DNA of 64,000 nucleotides from Sanguibacter hominis ATCC BAA-789 (GCF_012396185.1 NZ_JAAXOW010000004.1:186001-250000), one strand, 5' to 3'. Positions 53,626 through 63,816 are shown, counted from the stretch's first letter. Program-made: numbers and translations. Notes: generated from the letters alone by a model not told the origin.

Positions 53626-53679
53626 GTGACAGAAGTGGCTGGTGTGACTGTTGTGACACGTGTGACTGAAGTGATTCCT
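53626..53679 (+). promoter_or_regulatory. Six phased 9-bp direct repeats, putative MtrA boxes
   Basis: GTGAC or a one-base variant begins at 53626, 53635 (GTGGC), 53644, 53653, 53662 and 53671 (GTGAT), exactly 9 bp apart. It ends about 10 bp upstream of the expected -35 of the NlpC/P60 gene. Mycobacterial MtrA recognises loosely conserved 9-bp direct repeats (GTCACAgcg-like) and controls ripA, an NlpC/P60 gene, which fits the target here. Confidence 0.6.
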
Positions 53680-53712
53680 GGGGCGGGTGTTCCCAACAGG
53701 CCGTGGGGCAGA

Positions 53713-53718
53713 TAGCCT
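53713..53718 (+). promoter_or_regulatory. -10 hexamer TAGCCT of NlpC/P60 gene
   Basis: TAGCCT 28 bp before the ATG at 53747, which has a CTGGAGG ribosome site. Confidence 0.45.
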
Positions 53719-53746
53719 CGAGCTGCTCACGTCCTGGAGGTCGTCC

Positions 53747-55192
53747 ATGCTTCGTCCCGCCCGCAAGCGCACCCGTCGGGTGCGCGGCGCCGCCGTCCTG
53801 GCCTCTTCAGCGCTGCTGCTGAGCCTTGGCGCGGCTGTGCCGGCGATCGCCGACCCCACGCCGCCGTCGTCAGACGACGTGAACAAGGCACGCCAGGACG
53901 AGGACGCTCTCGCGGGCACCGTCGCGCAGATGGAGGTCGAGCTCGCGACGCTCGGCTCCACCGCGCAGGCCGCCGTGGACGCCGCCGCGACCGCCGGCGA
54001 GGAGTACCTCACGGCCACCGTCGAGCTCGAGTCCGCGCAGAAGCAGGCCGACGCCGCGACAGCGCGGCTCTCGACCGCGCTCGACCGCATGGAGGCGTCC
54101 CGCAAGATCCTCGTCGGCGTCGCGCTCGAGCAGTACCGCTCCGGCGGCGCCATCAAGAACCTCGAGGCGGTCCTCTCAGCGGACGGCATCACCGAGGTCA
54201 TCGAGCGCACCAGCTCGCTCGGCGTCGTCGGCTCGGTCGCGGACACCGCGGTGCAGCAGTACCGCGCCGACTCGCTCGTCGCCAAGAACCTCCAGCAGCA
54301 GGCCGACGAGTCGCTCGCCACCGCGACCCGAGCCGCGTCGAAGGCCGACACCGCCTACCGCACGGCGCAGCAGAAGCAGGAAGAGGCCGACGCCGCGCTC
54401 GTCGAGGGAGAGTCGCGTCGCAGCGCCCTCATCGCGAGCCTCGCCGCAGCACGCAACACGACGACCACGCTCGAGAAGGAACGCCAGGACGCCCTCGACG
54501 CGGAGCGCAAGCAGCGCGAGGAGGCTGCTGCCAAGCGTGAGCGCGAGCGCGAGCCCGAGCAGGCTCCGACGAAGACGCCCACGAAGACACCCACGAAGAC
54601 CCCGACGGCCACGCCGACGAAGGCGCCCACGTCGACCCCGACCAAGGCGCCGACGAAGAAGCCGACCAAGACCCCGACCAAGACCCCGACGCAGGCGCCC
54701 ACGCAGAGCCCGACGCAGGCGCCCACGCAGGCACCGACCCAGGCGCCCACCCAGGCGCCCACCCAGGCGCCCACGCCGCCCCCGGCAAGCTCTGACCTCG
54801 GCACCGGCCGGTCCGTCGGCACGGCTGCTCAGGGTGCCGCCGCCGTCAAGTGGGCGAAGAAGCGCGTGGGGCTCCCCTACGGCTGGGGCTCGACAGGTCC
54901 CGACGCGTACGACTGCTCTGGGCTGACGATGACCGCGTGGGCGAGCCAGGGCGTGGGGATCACGCGCACCTCGCGCTCGCAGTACCAGTACGTCAAGAAG
55001 ATCACCTACGCCCAGATGCGTCCCGGCGACCTGATCTTCTGGGCGACCGACACCTCGAACCCCGCCACCATCCACCACGTCGCGATGTACGCGGGCGGCG
55101 GGATGATGGTCGAGGCCGCGCGCCCCGGTGTCCCGCTCCGGGTGACCCCGGTCCGCTATGCCGGAACCATGGCCTACGCCGGGCGTCCCTGA
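53747..55192 (+). CDS. RipA-like NlpC/P60 peptidoglycan endopeptidase
   Basis: Secreted D,L-endopeptidase of 481 residues that cuts stem peptides during cell division or growth. A signal peptide ends near ALLLSLGAAVPAIA. A long coiled coil (about 40-265, rich in Ala, Glu, Gln) follows, as in RipA/PcsB where it is autoinhibitory or binds FtsEX. Then comes a linker of about 70 residues made of tandem TPTK/APTQ units. The NlpC/P60 domain is C-terminal: Cys in YDCSGLTMTAW, His in TIHHVAMYAGGG. The 12-bp-unit repeat tract at about 54566-54782 may vary in length. Upstream MtrA-like boxes support regulation with the cell cycle. Confidence 0.92.
   Translation: MLRPARKRTRRVRGAAVLASSALLLSLGAAVPAIADPTPPSSDDVNKARQDEDALAGTVAQMEVELATLGSTAQAAVDAAATAGEEYLTATVELESAQKQADAATARLSTALDRMEASRKILVGVALEQYRSGGAIKNLEAVLSADGITEVIERTSSLGVVGSVADTAVQQYRADSLVAKNLQQQADESLATATRAASKADTAYRTAQQKQEEADAALVEGESRRSALIASLAAARNTTTTLEKERQDALDAERKQREEAAAKREREREPEQAPTKTPTKTPTKTPTATPTKAPTSTPTKAPTKKPTKTPTKTPTQAPTQSPTQAPTQAPTQAPTQAPTQAPTPPPASSDLGTGRSVGTAAQGAAAVKWAKKRVGLPYGWGSTGPDAYDCSGLTMTAWASQGVGITRTSRSQYQYVKKITYAQMRPGDLIFWATDTSNPATIHHVAMYAGGGMMVEAARPGVPLRVTPVRYAGTMAYAGRP
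54566..54782 (+). repeat. In-gene tandem repeat coding for TPTK/APTQ linker
   Basis: Runs of 12-bp units (ACGAAGACCCCG-like, then CAGGCGCCCACC-like) encode the Thr-Pro-rich linker of the NlpC/P60 protein. The last five units are nearly identical, a substrate for slippage. Confidence 0.7.
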
Positions 55193-55225
55193 ACCGCAGA
55201 CCCCGGCAAGACTCGCACCCCTGAA

Positions 55226-55276
55226 CGACAGATCGCCCGCCCGCACACCAGACGTGTGCGGACGGGCGATCTGTCG
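55226..55276. terminator. Bidirectional hairpin between convergent genes
   Basis: 23-bp inverted repeat with one mismatch (55226-55248 with 55254-55276) and loop CAGAC, between the convergent NlpC/P60 and ppa genes. It shares the CAGATCGCCCG outer arm with the hairpin at 28220. Confidence 0.75.
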
Positions 55277-55298
55277 TGCGGGGCGCAGCCCCGGAAGG

Positions 55299-55793
55299 TC
55301 AGTGCGTGTAGCCGGAGTCGATCGCTCGCTGGCGCGACCGCTCGATCTCAGCCTCGGCCTCGTCGCGGCCGACCCAGTGGGCGCCCTCGACGGACTTGCC
55401 AGGCTCCAGGTCCTTGTAGACCTCGAAGAAGTGCTGGATCTCGAGACGGTGGTAGTCCGAGACGTCGTCGATGTCCTGGCGCCACGCGGCGCGCTGGTCA
55501 CCCGTCGGCACGCACAGGACCTTGTCGTCGCCCCCCGCCTCGTCGCGCATGCGGAACATGCCGAGCGCGCGGCAGCGGATCAGGCAGCCGGGGAACGTGG
55601 GCTCCTCGAGGAGCACGAGCGCGTCGAGCGGGTCCCCGTCCTCGCCGAGGGTGCCCTCGATGAAGCCGTAGTCGTCCGGGTAACGGGTAGACGTGAACAG
55701 CATGCGGTCGAGGCGGATGCGGCCGGTGTGGTGGTCGACCTCGTACTTGTTGCGCTGCCCCTTGGGGATCTCGATCGTGACGTCGAACTCCAC
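55299..55793 (-). CDS. ppa: Inorganic pyrophosphatase
   Basis: Family I pyrophosphatase of 164 residues, hydrolysing PPi released by biosynthesis. The signature [11 protein letters not shown] with the metal-binding Asp residues is present, with [20 protein letters not shown] at the start and [16 protein letters not shown] 55793 is preceded by GGAGGAG and removes a 41-codon unlikely extension. Divergent from dacB. Confidence 0.95.
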   Translation of the reverse strand: MEFDVTIEIPKGQRNKYEVDHHTGRIRLDRMLFTSTRYPDDYGFIEGTLGEDGDPLDALVLLEEPTFPGCLIRCRALGMFRMRDEAGGDDKVLCVPTGDQRAAWRQDIDDVSDYHRLEIQHFFEVYKDLEPGKSVEGAHWVGRDEAEAEIERSRQRAIDSGYTH

Positions 55794-55924
55794 AGCTCTC
55801 CTCCAAGTGCCACGGCTGGCGTGCGTGCCAGTCCGGGCGCGTATCGACTCGTGTGCGGGGGCGGTCCGCGTCGTCGCAGATCCAGCCTCCCGCGGCTCTG
55901 CTCTAGTGTGACGCACGGACAGCG

Positions 55925-55930
55925 TATGTT
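55925..55930 (+). promoter_or_regulatory. -10 hexamer TATGTT of dacB operon
   Basis: TATGTT 33 bp before the chosen dacB ATG (55964); short leader with GGGAAGG ribosome site. Confidence 0.45.
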
Positions 55931-55963
55931 GTGAACGATGATCGATCGAGGGAAGGCGTGACG

Positions 55964-57379
55964 ATGGGGCTCGCGGCGCGCGTCACGGGGCTGACGGTCT
56001 CGTTCGTGCTCCTCGCGGGCGGCGGTTACGTCGTCGCCGACATCACCGACACGGTGCCCGGTTTCCTCACGAATGCGCCGGTCCCGGCCCCGGCGGCCCC
56101 CTTCCCGAGCGTCGACGCGACGGTCGGGGCGACCGAGCTCGCGCCCGGGCTCGGACCGCTCTCCCCGGACGCCGTTGTGCCGTCCGCCACAGCGGTCGAG
56201 AATCTCGTGTCGAGCTTCGCCGAGGAGGACGACAAGGTCGGTCCCGCCGTCGGCGTCCTCGTCGCGGACGCCCTGACAGGGACGGGCATCGCGGGGACCG
56301 GAGCCACGATCGGTCGTACGCCCGCGTCGACCGCCAAGCTGTTCACCGCGGCCGCGGCGCTCGGGTCGCCTGGGCCCGACCACACGCTCGACACCCGCAC
56401 GGTCCTCGGCGACGGCGACCAGCTCTTCCTCGTGGGCGGCGGCGACATGATGCTCGCGGCCGGCCGGGGTGACGCGTCCGTGGTCAACGGCCGTGCCGGC
56501 CTCGCGGACCTTGCCGCGCAGACTGCGCAGGCGCTCAAGCTCGCCGGGATCGACTCCGTGAACCTGCGCTTCGACGACTCGTTCTTCTCGGGGCCGACGG
56601 TGTCACCGACGTGGGACAAGCGGAACGTCGAGGCAGGCTACGTCGCACCCGTGACCGCGCTCGCGGTCGACGTCGGCCGACGCGTCGAGGGTGAGTACGT
56701 CCCACGCTTCGCGGACCCTTCGCTCGCGGCGGCGCAGAAGTTCGCCGCGGCGCTGGCCGAGGTCGGCGTCACCGTCCACGGCTCGGTCACCCGCGCGACG
56801 GCGCCCGCCGACGGCGACGAGACGGGCCGTGTCTCGTCGGCCCCGCTCTCCGACGTCGTCGCGTACTTCCTGCAGACCTCCGACAACTCGATCACCGAGG
56901 TTGTCGGACGGGTCGTCGCTGCGGAGGCCGGTCTGCCGACGTCGTTCGACGGCGCGACCGCGGCCGTGCTCGCGGCGGTGGGAAGGCTCGGGGTGGACAC
57001 CTCGACCGTCCGGCTCTCCGACTGCTCGGGTCTCGGGGACGGCTCGTCGGTGCCGCCGATCGTGCTCGTCGACCTGCTCCTGAAGATCGTCTCGCCGGAC
57101 AACCCCCATCTGCGGGACGTCGCGGCGGCCCTCCCGGTCGCAGGACTGTCGGGCACGCTGCACGAGCGCTTCACGATCTCGCCGGCCCGCGGCCTCGTCC
57201 GCGCGAAGACCGGGTCCCTGCCGGGCGTCACGTCGCTCGCGGGCACGACCGTGACGGCCGACGGCAGGCTCCTCGTCTTCGTGGTCATGGCGGACAAGGT
57301 GCCCGAGGGTGGCGCGTGGAACGCGCGCGCGGCGGTTGACGCGTTCACGACGCGCCTGACGGGCTGCGGGTGCTCGTGA
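55964..57379 (+). CDS. dacB: D-alanyl-D-alanine carboxypeptidase/endopeptidase (PBP4 type)
   Basis: Penicillin-binding protein of class C (S13), 471 residues, trimming the terminal D-Ala or cross-links in the wall. An N-terminal signal anchor ([19 protein letters not shown]) leads to the catalytic domain: SxxK as [12 protein letters not shown], SxN as [12 protein letters not shown] and KTG as [19 protein letters not shown] 55964 lies seven bases after GGGAAGG; an in-frame GTG at 55931 directly follows the -10 and is less likely. Overlaps the next gene (GTGA). Confidence 0.92.
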   Translation: MGLAARVTGLTVSFVLLAGGGYVVADITDTVPGFLTNAPVPAPAAPFPSVDATVGATELAPGLGPLSPDAVVPSATAVENLVSSFAEEDDKVGPAVGVLVADALTGTGIAGTGATIGRTPASTAKLFTAAAALGSPGPDHTLDTRTVLGDGDQLFLVGGGDMMLAAGRGDASVVNGRAGLADLAAQTAQALKLAGIDSVNLRFDDSFFSGPTVSPTWDKRNVEAGYVAPVTALAVDVGRRVEGEYVPRFADPSLAAAQKFAAALAEVGVTVHGSVTRATAPADGDETGRVSSAPLSDVVAYFLQTSDNSITEVVGRVVAAEAGLPTSFDGATAAVLAAVGRLGVDTSTVRLSDCSGLGDGSSVPPIVLVDLLLKIVSPDNPHLRDVAAALPVAGLSGTLHERFTISPARGLVRAKTGSLPGVTSLAGTTVTADGRLLVFVVMADKVPEGGAWNARAAVDAFTTRLTGCGCS

Positions 57380-58461
57380 CCGCCCCGTCGGACCCGGTGG
57401 ACTGGACTGTCGCCGACGCGATCGGCAGCGGGCTCGTCCCGGCGGGGCCGACCGGTTCCCGCGACGAGCTGGCGGCGCACGTCGCCCTGCTGCGCTCCGC
57501 TGCCCAGGACGCCGTGCCGCACGTCCTGCGCGTCACGGGGATGACGCCGGCGGACGGTCGGGACACGTCCGCGCCCGGGGCGCTCTCCGAGGTTCTCGTC
57601 GTGGACCGGGCGTCGTGGGTGCGGGCTGCGGCGGGCACGGCGCGCTCCCTGCTCCCGGACCTCGCCCCGAGCGGTTCGCGGCCCGGCGCGCTCGCGCGCG
57701 CTGCGGGCGGCGCCGAGATCGGTGGCGGCCTCGCGCTGCTCTCGACCCGGATCCTGGGCCAGTTCGACCCGTTCGCACCTGCGCCCGGTCGGCTTCTGCT
57801 CGTGGCGCCCAACATCCTCGGCGTGCAGCGTGCGCTCGGCGCGCCAGCACGCGACTTCGCACTGTGGGTGTGCCTGCACGAGCAGACGCACGCGCTCCAG
57901 CTCGCTGCAGCACCGTGGCTCGCGGACCACCTGCGCGCGCGCGTCGCGACGCTGTTCGACGATGTCGCGCGGACGGGCCGGGAACACGGCGAAGGCTCTG
58001 TTCCTGCGCGGCTGCGCTCGTGGTGGCAGGCCGCGGAGCGCTTCGTCGCGGCGGGGCGCGAGGCGTCGCTCACGGACCGTGTGCTGACGCCCGCGCAGCG
58101 GGAGGTCGTGGCCGAGGTGGGAGCGGTCATGGCACTGCTCGAGGGGCACGCCGACGTGATGATGGACGCCGTCGGCCCGTCGATCGTGCCGTCCGTCGAC
58201 GAGATCCGGCGAGGCTTCGACGCTCGACGCCGCAGCGCGACGGGGCTGGCCCGTCAGGTCGGCCGTCTGCTGGGAGTCGAGGAGAAGCTCGCGCAGTACA
58301 CCGACGGCGCAGCGTTCGTCCGGGCCGTGCGCCGCGCGCACGGCGACGACGCGCTCAACGTCGTCTGGGAGGCGCCCGAGCACCTGCCCACCGCTCGGGA
58401 GATCCACGACCCGGCCGCGTGGAGCCGACGGGTCGGGCTCGGCGGGCGCTCGCGGGCATGA
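57376..58461 (+). CDS. DUF2342 zinc-dependent metalloprotease-like protein
   Basis: 361 residues of the actinobacterial DUF2342/coenzyme-F420-associated family. [13 protein letters not shown] is an HExxH-type site and [12 protein letters not shown] supplies the further metal ligands; the end [23 protein letters not shown] is family-specific. No signal peptide, so cytosolic. The substrate is unknown. It lies between dacB and tilS in a conserved actinobacterial neighbourhood, with 4-bp overlaps on both sides; GTG 57376 is chosen over GTG 57370 for that reason. Confidence 0.9.
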   Translation: MTAPSDPVDWTVADAIGSGLVPAGPTGSRDELAAHVALLRSAAQDAVPHVLRVTGMTPADGRDTSAPGALSEVLVVDRASWVRAAAGTARSLLPDLAPSGSRPGALARAAGGAEIGGGLALLSTRILGQFDPFAPAPGRLLLVAPNILGVQRALGAPARDFALWVCLHEQTHALQLAAAPWLADHLRARVATLFDDVARTGREHGEGSVPARLRSWWQAAERFVAAGREASLTDRVLTPAQREVVAEVGAVMALLEGHADVMMDAVGPSIVPSVDEIRRGFDARRRSATGLARQVGRLLGVEEKLAQYTDGAAFVRAVRRAHGDDALNVVWEAPEHLPTAREIHDPAAWSRRVGLGGRSRA

Positions 58462-59498
58462 GCCTGCCGCAGCCCCGTCTCGTCGCGGGCCGCAGAGCGG
58501 TCCGCAAGGTCCTGGAGGCGTTGCCGGTGGGCTCGGTCGTCGTCGTCGGCTGTTCCGGCGGGGCGGACTCGCTCGCGCTCGCGGCGTGCGTCGCTCACGA
58601 GACGAGCGGTCCGCGGGCGGGTCGTCAGCTCGTCGTGCGTGCGGTCGTCGTGGACCACGGGATGCAGGCGTCGTCCGCCGAGGTGGCGCGGGACGCCGCG
58701 GCGGCGTGCGAGCGGCTAGGGCTGACGGCGCGGGTCGTGCGGGTCGACGTCGGCACCGACGGGGGCCCTGAGGCCGCGGCGCGAGCCGCGCGGTACGCGG
58801 CGCTCGAGGGTGTGCTCGACGCAGAGGTCGCCGCCGCGGGGGCGCCGGGCGGCGTCGTCCTGGTGGGGCACACGCGTGACGACCAGGCCGAGACGGTCCT
58901 GCTCGGCCTGGCGCGCGGCGCGGGCGCACGCTCCCTCGCCGGGATGCGCGCCGAGCGGGGGCGGCTGCGCCGCCCCTTCCTCGACCTGACCCGCGCGGAC
59001 ACCGAGGGTGTGTGCGCCGAGCTGGGCCTCGACGTCTGGCACGACCCGACGAACGTGCCGACGCCCGACGGCGGTGGGCCGCGCCGTTCGCTGGTCCGGC
59101 GCCGCGTGCTTCCTGTCCTCGAGGACGTGCTCGGGCCGGGTGTGCCCGCCGCGCTCGCACGCACGGCTGAGCAGCTGCGCGAGGACGACGACGCGCTCAC
59201 CGGTCTCGCGGCGGACCTCCTCGCCCGTGCTGCGGGCGGACCGCAGGACGAGGGGTACGACGTCGCGACGCTCGCGGCGGCGCCCGCGGCGGTGCGGCGT
59301 CGGGCGCTGCGTGCTGCGGCCGTCCAGGCGGGGAGCCTCGCGGGAGCGCTCACGCGGACGCACGTCCTCGCGCTCGATGCCCTCCTCGTCGCGTGGCGCG
59401 GCCAGGGGGCGGTGCCCCTCCCGGGGCGCGTCGAGGGAACCCGATCCTGTGGCAGGCTTGTGCTGCACGCCCGCTCGGCGGGCACCCCCGCACCCTGA
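58458..59498 (+). CDS. tilS: tRNA(Ile)-lysidine synthase
   Basis: Modifies C34 of tRNA-Ile(CAU) to lysidine with ATP and lysine. 346 residues with the PP-loop [14 protein letters not shown] near the start, VVDHGMQ, the [22 protein letters not shown] segment and [21 protein letters not shown] is the conserved WxxDxTN region (here WHDPTN). Only a short TilS substrate-binding C-terminal region is present, as in other Actinobacteria. Overlaps the DUF2342 gene and precedes hpt by 13 bp. Confidence 0.94.
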   Translation: MSLPQPRLVAGRRAVRKVLEALPVGSVVVVGCSGGADSLALAACVAHETSGPRAGRQLVVRAVVVDHGMQASSAEVARDAAAACERLGLTARVVRVDVGTDGGPEAAARAARYAALEGVLDAEVAAAGAPGGVVLVGHTRDDQAETVLLGLARGAGARSLAGMRAERGRLRRPFLDLTRADTEGVCAELGLDVWHDPTNVPTPDGGGPRRSLVRRRVLPVLEDVLGPGVPAALARTAEQLREDDDALTGLAADLLARAAGGPQDEGYDVATLAAAPAAVRRRALRAAAVQAGSLAGALTRTHVLALDALLVAWRGQGAVPLPGRVEGTRSCGRLVLHARSAGTPAP

Positions 59499-59511
59499 GG
59501 AGAACTTCGTC

Positions 59512-60066
59512 GTGGACCTGTCCGACATCGGGAACGACCTCGAGTCCGTCCTGCTGAGCGAGCAGCAGCTGAACGACCGCCTCGCGGAGATGGCTGCTCA
59601 GATCGACGAGGACTACAAGGGCCAGGACCTGCTGCTCGTGGGCGTGCTCAAGGGTGCCGTCATGGTCATGGCGGACCTCGCGCGTCGCCTGCACCACCCG
59701 GCCGAGATGGACTGGATGGCGGTCTCCTCGTACGGCTCCGGCACCAAGTCGTCGGGCGTCGTCCGCATCCTCAAGGACCTCGACGCCGATCTCACCGGCC
59801 GCAACGTCCTGATCGTCGAGGACATCGTCGACTCCGGCCTGACGCTGTCGTGGCTGCTCTCGAACCTGCGTTCGCGCGGCCCGAAGAGCGTCGAGATCGC
59901 TGCGATGCTGCGCAAGCCCGACGCCGTCAAGGTCGAGCTCGACGTGCGCTACGTCGGCTTCGACATCCCGAACCAGTTCGTCGTGGGCTACGGCCTCGAC
60001 TATGCGGAGAAGTACCGCAACCTGCCGTTCGTGGGCACGCTCGCCCCGCACGTCTACGAGAGCTGA
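59512..60066 (+). CDS. hpt: Hypoxanthine phosphoribosyltransferase
   Basis: Salvages hypoxanthine/guanine with PRPP. 184 residues; PRPP loop [13 protein letters not shown] with the acidic pair, [16 protein letters not shown] near the start, and [24 protein letters not shown], the typical purine-binding end. GTG start with GAGGAGAA ribosome site 6 bases upstream. The tilS-hpt-ftsH order is widely conserved. It competes for the bases that the purine island degrades. Confidence 0.96.
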   Translation: MDLSDIGNDLESVLLSEQQLNDRLAEMAAQIDEDYKGQDLLLVGVLKGAVMVMADLARRLHHPAEMDWMAVSSYGSGTKSSGVVRILKDLDADLTGRNVLIVEDIVDSGLTLSWLLSNLRSRGPKSVEIAAMLRKPDAVKVELDVRYVGFDIPNQFVVGYGLDYAEKYRNLPFVGTLAPHVYES

Positions 60067-60166
60067 CGCGCGCTCGTCCCGAGCCCCTCCCACCTGGGGC
60101 GTGACGGGGTGCGGCGACCGTCCCACGCCCTCGGCGAACAATCAGGTCTCCTCCAGTTTCGGCGTG

Positions 60167-60172
60167 TAGCGT
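60167..60172 (+). promoter_or_regulatory. -10 hexamer TAGCGT of ftsH
   Basis: TAGCGT 47 bp before the ftsH ATG inside the 152-bp hpt-ftsH spacer. Confidence 0.4.
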
Positions 60173-60218
60173 TCCTGAGAGCACCGCGAGCGGAAGGACC
60201 GGGGACGCCCCCGAGCAG

Positions 60219-62246
60219 ATGACCATGAAGAAGATCGCCAGCGCGCCGTACCTGTGGATCGCTCTTGCCGCCCTGTTCGTCTGGGTCGGCTTCTCGCTGT
60301 TCACGGGGACGAAGGTCGAGCGCATCGACACGTCCCAGGGGCTGCAGCTCCTCAAGGGCAAGACGGTCGAGCAGGCGCTCGTCGTCGACGGCGACCAGCG
60401 GGTCCAGCTGACGCTGACCGAGCCGTTCAAGGTCGGCGACAAGGACTTCGGCAAGACGGTCGAGTTCCTCTACGTCCAGCCGCAGGGCGAGGACGTGATC
60501 GACGCGGTCGTCGCAGCCGACCCGCCCAAGGGCTACAACTCCGACATCGCGACGGTCAGCTTCTTCACGTCGATGATCTCGGTGCTCGTGCCCTTCCTGA
60601 TCATCGGTGTGCTGTTCTTCTTCCTCATGTCGCGGATGCAGGGCGGTGGCTCGCGCGTCATGGGCTTCGGCAAGTCCAAGGCGAAGCTCGTCGGCAAGGA
60701 GAGCCCGCAGGTCACGTTCGCCGACGTCGCCGGTGCCGACGAGGCGGTCGAGGAGCTCCACGAGATCAAGGAGTTCCTCGCGGAGCCCGCCAAGTTCCAG
60801 GCGGTCGGGGCGAAGATCCCCAAGGGCGTCCTGCTGTACGGCCCGCCCGGGACCGGAAAGACGCTGCTCGCACGTGCCGTCGCAGGCGAGGCGGGCGTCC
60901 CGTTCTACACGATCTCCGGCTCGGACTTCGTCGAGATGTTCGTCGGTGTCGGCGCGAGCCGCGTGCGCGACCTGTTCCACCAGGCGAAGGAGAACGCCCC
61001 GGCGATCATCTTCGTCGACGAGATCGACGCCGTCGGCCGCCACCGTGGTGCGGGCATGGGCGGCGGTCACGACGAGCGCGAGCAGACGCTCAACCAGCTC
61101 CTCGTCGAGATGGACGGGTTCGACCCGAAGGCCAACGTCATCCTCATCGCGGCGACGAACCGCCCCGACATCCTCGACCCCGCGCTCCTGCGGCCTGGCC
61201 GCTTCGACCGGCAGATCGCCGTCGAGGCGCCTGACCTCAAGGGCCGCGAGGCGATCCTCGCCGTGCACGCGAAGGGCAAGCCGATCGTCGAGGGCATCGA
61301 CCTCGCGACCGTCGCCCGCCGCACGCCCGGCTTCACCGGTGCGGACCTCGCCAACGTCCTCAACGAGGCGGCGCTCCTCACTGCCCGCTCGGGCGCCCAG
61401 CTCATCGACGACCGCGCGCTCGACGAGGCGATCGACCGCGTCATCGCGGGACCGCAGAAGCGCACCCGCGTGATGAACGTCAAGGAGCAGAAGATCACCG
61501 CGTACCACGAGGGTGGTCACGCGCTCGTGGCGGCGGCGATGCGCTACACGGACCCGGTCACGAAGGTGACGATCCTCCCGCGCGGCCGTGCCCTCGGCTA
61601 CACGATGGTCATGCCGACGCAGGACAAGTACTCGACCACCCGCAACGAGCTGCTCGACCAGATCGCGTACGCGATGGGCGGGCGCGTCGCCGAGGAGCTC
61701 GTGTTCCACGACCCCACGACGGGCGCGTCCAACGACATCGAGAAGGCGACCGCGATCGCCCGCAAGATGGTCACCGAGTACGGCATGAGCGAGCGTGTGG
61801 GCGCGATCAGGCTCGGCTCCGGCTCGGGCGAGCCTTTCCTCGGTCGCGACATGGGCCACCAGCGCGACTACTCCGAGGCCGTCGCCGGCACGGTCGACCA
61901 CGAGGTGCGCAAGCTCATCGAGTCGGGTCACGACGAGGCGTGGGAGGTGCTCGTCCAGTACCGCGACGTGCTCGACCACCTCGTCCTCGAGCTGCTGGAG
62001 AAGGAGACGCTCAACCAGGCCGAGCTCGCCGAGATCTTCGCCCCGGTCGAGAAGCGGCCAGCACGCGAGGTGTGGCTGTCGAGCGAGCAGCGCTCCGTCT
62101 CGGATCGCCCGCCCGTGCTCACCGCTGCGGAGCAGGAGACGCGTGGCGACGAGCCGATCGTCCCGCAGGACGAGGGCGCGGCGCGCGACGAGCACCCGGC
62201 CGACCCGCAGGGCCCCGTACCCGACGGCGGCACCGTCCAGCCCTGA
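60219..62246 (+). CDS. ftsH: ATP-dependent zinc metalloprotease FtsH
   Basis: Membrane AAA+ protease of 675 residues degrading membrane and regulatory proteins. TM1 at about 8-28, an extracytoplasmic domain, TM2 at about 110-132 ([21 protein letters not shown]), Walker A GPPGTGKT near 208, Walker [15 protein letters not shown] with [20 protein letters not shown], and zinc site HEGGH at about 430-434. The C-terminal tail of about 70 acidic/Pro-rich residues is less conserved. An ATG two codons later is an alternative start. Confidence 0.97.
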   Translation: MTMKKIASAPYLWIALAALFVWVGFSLFTGTKVERIDTSQGLQLLKGKTVEQALVVDGDQRVQLTLTEPFKVGDKDFGKTVEFLYVQPQGEDVIDAVVAADPPKGYNSDIATVSFFTSMISVLVPFLIIGVLFFFLMSRMQGGGSRVMGFGKSKAKLVGKESPQVTFADVAGADEAVEELHEIKEFLAEPAKFQAVGAKIPKGVLLYGPPGTGKTLLARAVAGEAGVPFYTISGSDFVEMFVGVGASRVRDLFHQAKENAPAIIFVDEIDAVGRHRGAGMGGGHDEREQTLNQLLVEMDGFDPKANVILIAATNRPDILDPALLRPGRFDRQIAVEAPDLKGREAILAVHAKGKPIVEGIDLATVARRTPGFTGADLANVLNEAALLTARSGAQLIDDRALDEAIDRVIAGPQKRTRVMNVKEQKITAYHEGGHALVAAAMRYTDPVTKVTILPRGRALGYTMVMPTQDKYSTTRNELLDQIAYAMGGRVAEELVFHDPTTGASNDIEKATAIARKMVTEYGMSERVGAIRLGSGSGEPFLGRDMGHQRDYSEAVAGTVDHEVRKLIESGHDEAWEVLVQYRDVLDHLVLELLEKETLNQAELAEIFAPVEKRPAREVWLSSEQRSVSDRPPVLTAAEQETRGDEPIVPQDEGAARDEHPADPQGPVPDGGTVQP

Positions 62247-62257
62247 GAGAGGACACC

Positions 62258-62869
62258 ATGAGCGAGCACCTCACGCCAGAGGCCGGCGCTGCTGTCGCCG
62301 CCGGCCACGTCGACCTCGCGCGTGCTGAGGCAGCCGTGCGCGAGCTCCTGCTCGCCGTCGGCGAGGACCCGGACCGCGAGGGGCTCCAGGAGACCCCGGC
62401 TCGGGTCGCGCGCGCCTACGCGGAGACGTTCGCAGGCTTGTACCAGGACCCGGCCGACGTCCTGTCGACGACGTTCGACATCGGTCATGACGAGATGGTC
62501 CTCGTCAAGGACATCGAGCTGTACTCGACGTGCGAGCACCACCTCGTCCCGTTCCACGGCGTCGCGCACGTGGGCTACATCCCGAACGTGGACGGGCGCG
62601 TGACAGGCCTGAGCAAGCTCGCGCGCCTCGTCGACGTGTTCGCCCGCCGCCCGCAGGTGCAGGAGCGCCTGACGTCGCAGGTCGCGGACGCGCTCGTCCA
62701 GCACCTGCAGCCGCGCGGCGTGATCGTCGTGATCGAGTGCGAGCACCTGTGCATGTCGATGCGCGGGGTGCGCAAGCCCGGGTCGCGGACCGTGACTTCG
62801 GCCGTGCGCGGGCAGATGCGCAACGCTGCGACCCGCGCCGAGGCGATGAGCCTCATCCTCGGCCGCTGA
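62258..62869 (+). CDS. folE: GTP cyclohydrolase I
   Basis: First step of folate synthesis: GTP to dihydroneopterin triphosphate. 203 residues. Zinc Cys/His in [11 protein letters not shown] and [11 protein letters not shown]; catalytic region [23 protein letters not shown] in AVRGQMR. GAGAGAGGAC ribosome site before the ATG; 11 bp after ftsH, so probably in the same message. Confidence 0.97.
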   Translation: MSEHLTPEAGAAVAAGHVDLARAEAAVRELLLAVGEDPDREGLQETPARVARAYAETFAGLYQDPADVLSTTFDIGHDEMVLVKDIELYSTCEHHLVPFHGVAHVGYIPNVDGRVTGLSKLARLVDVFARRPQVQERLTSQVADALVQHLQPRGVIVVIECEHLCMSMRGVRKPGSRTVTSAVRGQMRNAATRAEAMSLILGR

Positions 62870-62905
62870 CGACCGGGCGCCGGGCCCGGCGCAGGACGCC
62901 CCGAC

Positions 62906-62911
62906 TAGCAT
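62906..62911 (+). promoter_or_regulatory. -10 hexamer TAGCAT, leaderless start of folP
   Basis: TAGCAT-N6-GTG(62918); the spacer GGAGGG can equally act as a ribosome site on the longer ftsH-folE message, so folP may be translated both ways. Confidence 0.5.
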
Positions 62912-62917
62912 GGAGGG

Positions 62918-63799
62918 GTGCCTCCCGTTGACGTCCCGCGCCACCCGTCATCCCTCCCGGAGAGCCTGAGCACGCTCGACCGGACGCTCGTCATGGGCGT
63001 CGTCAACGTCACCCCGGACTCGTTCTCCGACGGCGGCGAGTGGTTCGAGCCGGCCGCTGCCATCGCGCACGGCGTGCTGCTCATGGCGCAGGGCGCCGAC
63101 ATCCTCGACATCGGTGGCGAGTCCACCCGGCCTGGCGCGGAGCGCGTACCCGAGGACGAAGAGCTGCGGCGCGTTCTCCCGGCCGTGCGCGACCTCGTCT
63201 CGCGAGGCGCCGTCGTGTCGGTCGACACGACGCGCGCGTCGGTCGCCGAGGCGTCGGTCGCGGCGGGCGCTCAGATCATCAACGACGTCTCAGGCGGCCT
63301 CGCAGACCCGGACATGTACGACGTCGTCGCGCGCACGGGCGCGGTCTACGTCGCGATGCACTGGCGGGGTCATGCCGACGTCATGGACGGGCTCGCGGAG
63401 TACGCCGACGTCGTCACCGACGTGCGGCGTGAGCTGCTCGAGCGCCTCGCGGCGCTCGAGGCTGCTGGCGTGCGGCGCGAGCAGGTGGTGCTCGACCCGG
63501 GTCTCGGCTTCGCCAAGCCGGGCGAGGCGAACTGGCCGCTGCTCGGCAGGCTCGACGAGCTTCTCGACGTCGGCCTGCCCGTCCTCGTCGGGGCGTCAAG
63601 AAAGCGATTCCTCGGTAGGCTGCTCGCTGGACCGGACGGGCAGCCGGTTCCTCCGCTCGCTCGCGACGGTGCGACCGCAGCCATCTCGGCGCTCGCGGCT
63701 GCAGCCGGAGCGTGGTGCGTGCGAGTTCATGACGTTCCTGGCACCGTCGACGCGGTACGGGTCGCCCATCGATGGGCGTCCGCACGGCGCCACGACTGA
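62918..63799 (+). CDS. folP: Dihydropteroate synthase
   Basis: Condenses the pterin pyrophosphate with p-aminobenzoate; target of sulfonamides. 293 residues of TIM-barrel type: VMGVVNVTPDSFSDGG (loop 1), DIGGESTRPGAE (loop 2), SVDTTRASVAEA, INDVSGGLADPDM, LDPGLGFAKPGEANWPLL and VGASRKRFLG with the substrate-binding Ser-Arg-Lys. Typical single-copy FolP1 form. folB follows after 17 bp. Confidence 0.97.
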   Translation: MPPVDVPRHPSSLPESLSTLDRTLVMGVVNVTPDSFSDGGEWFEPAAAIAHGVLLMAQGADILDIGGESTRPGAERVPEDEELRRVLPAVRDLVSRGAVVSVDTTRASVAEASVAAGAQIINDVSGGLADPDMYDVVARTGAVYVAMHWRGHADVMDGLAEYADVVTDVRRELLERLAALEAAGVRREQVVLDPGLGFAKPGEANWPLLGRLDELLDVGLPVLVGASRKRFLGRLLAGPDGQPVPPLARDGATAAISALAAAAGAWCVRVHDVPGTVDAVRVAHRWASARRHD

Positions 63800-63816
63800 C
63801 GACTCTGGAGGACCAC

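Larger units (their letters stand above)
53306..53746. other. 441-bp divergent regulatory region metY / NlpC-P60
   Basis: No gene other than the 7-codon mini-ORF (53507-53530, minus). The metY half is a transcribed leader with local inverted repeats (e.g. CGCCACGGTGGCG at 53433-53445). The other half carries a six-fold 9-bp repeat (53626-53679) and a TAGCCT -10 at 53713-53718 for the NlpC/P60 gene. I could not fold a SAM riboswitch here. Confidence 0.6.
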
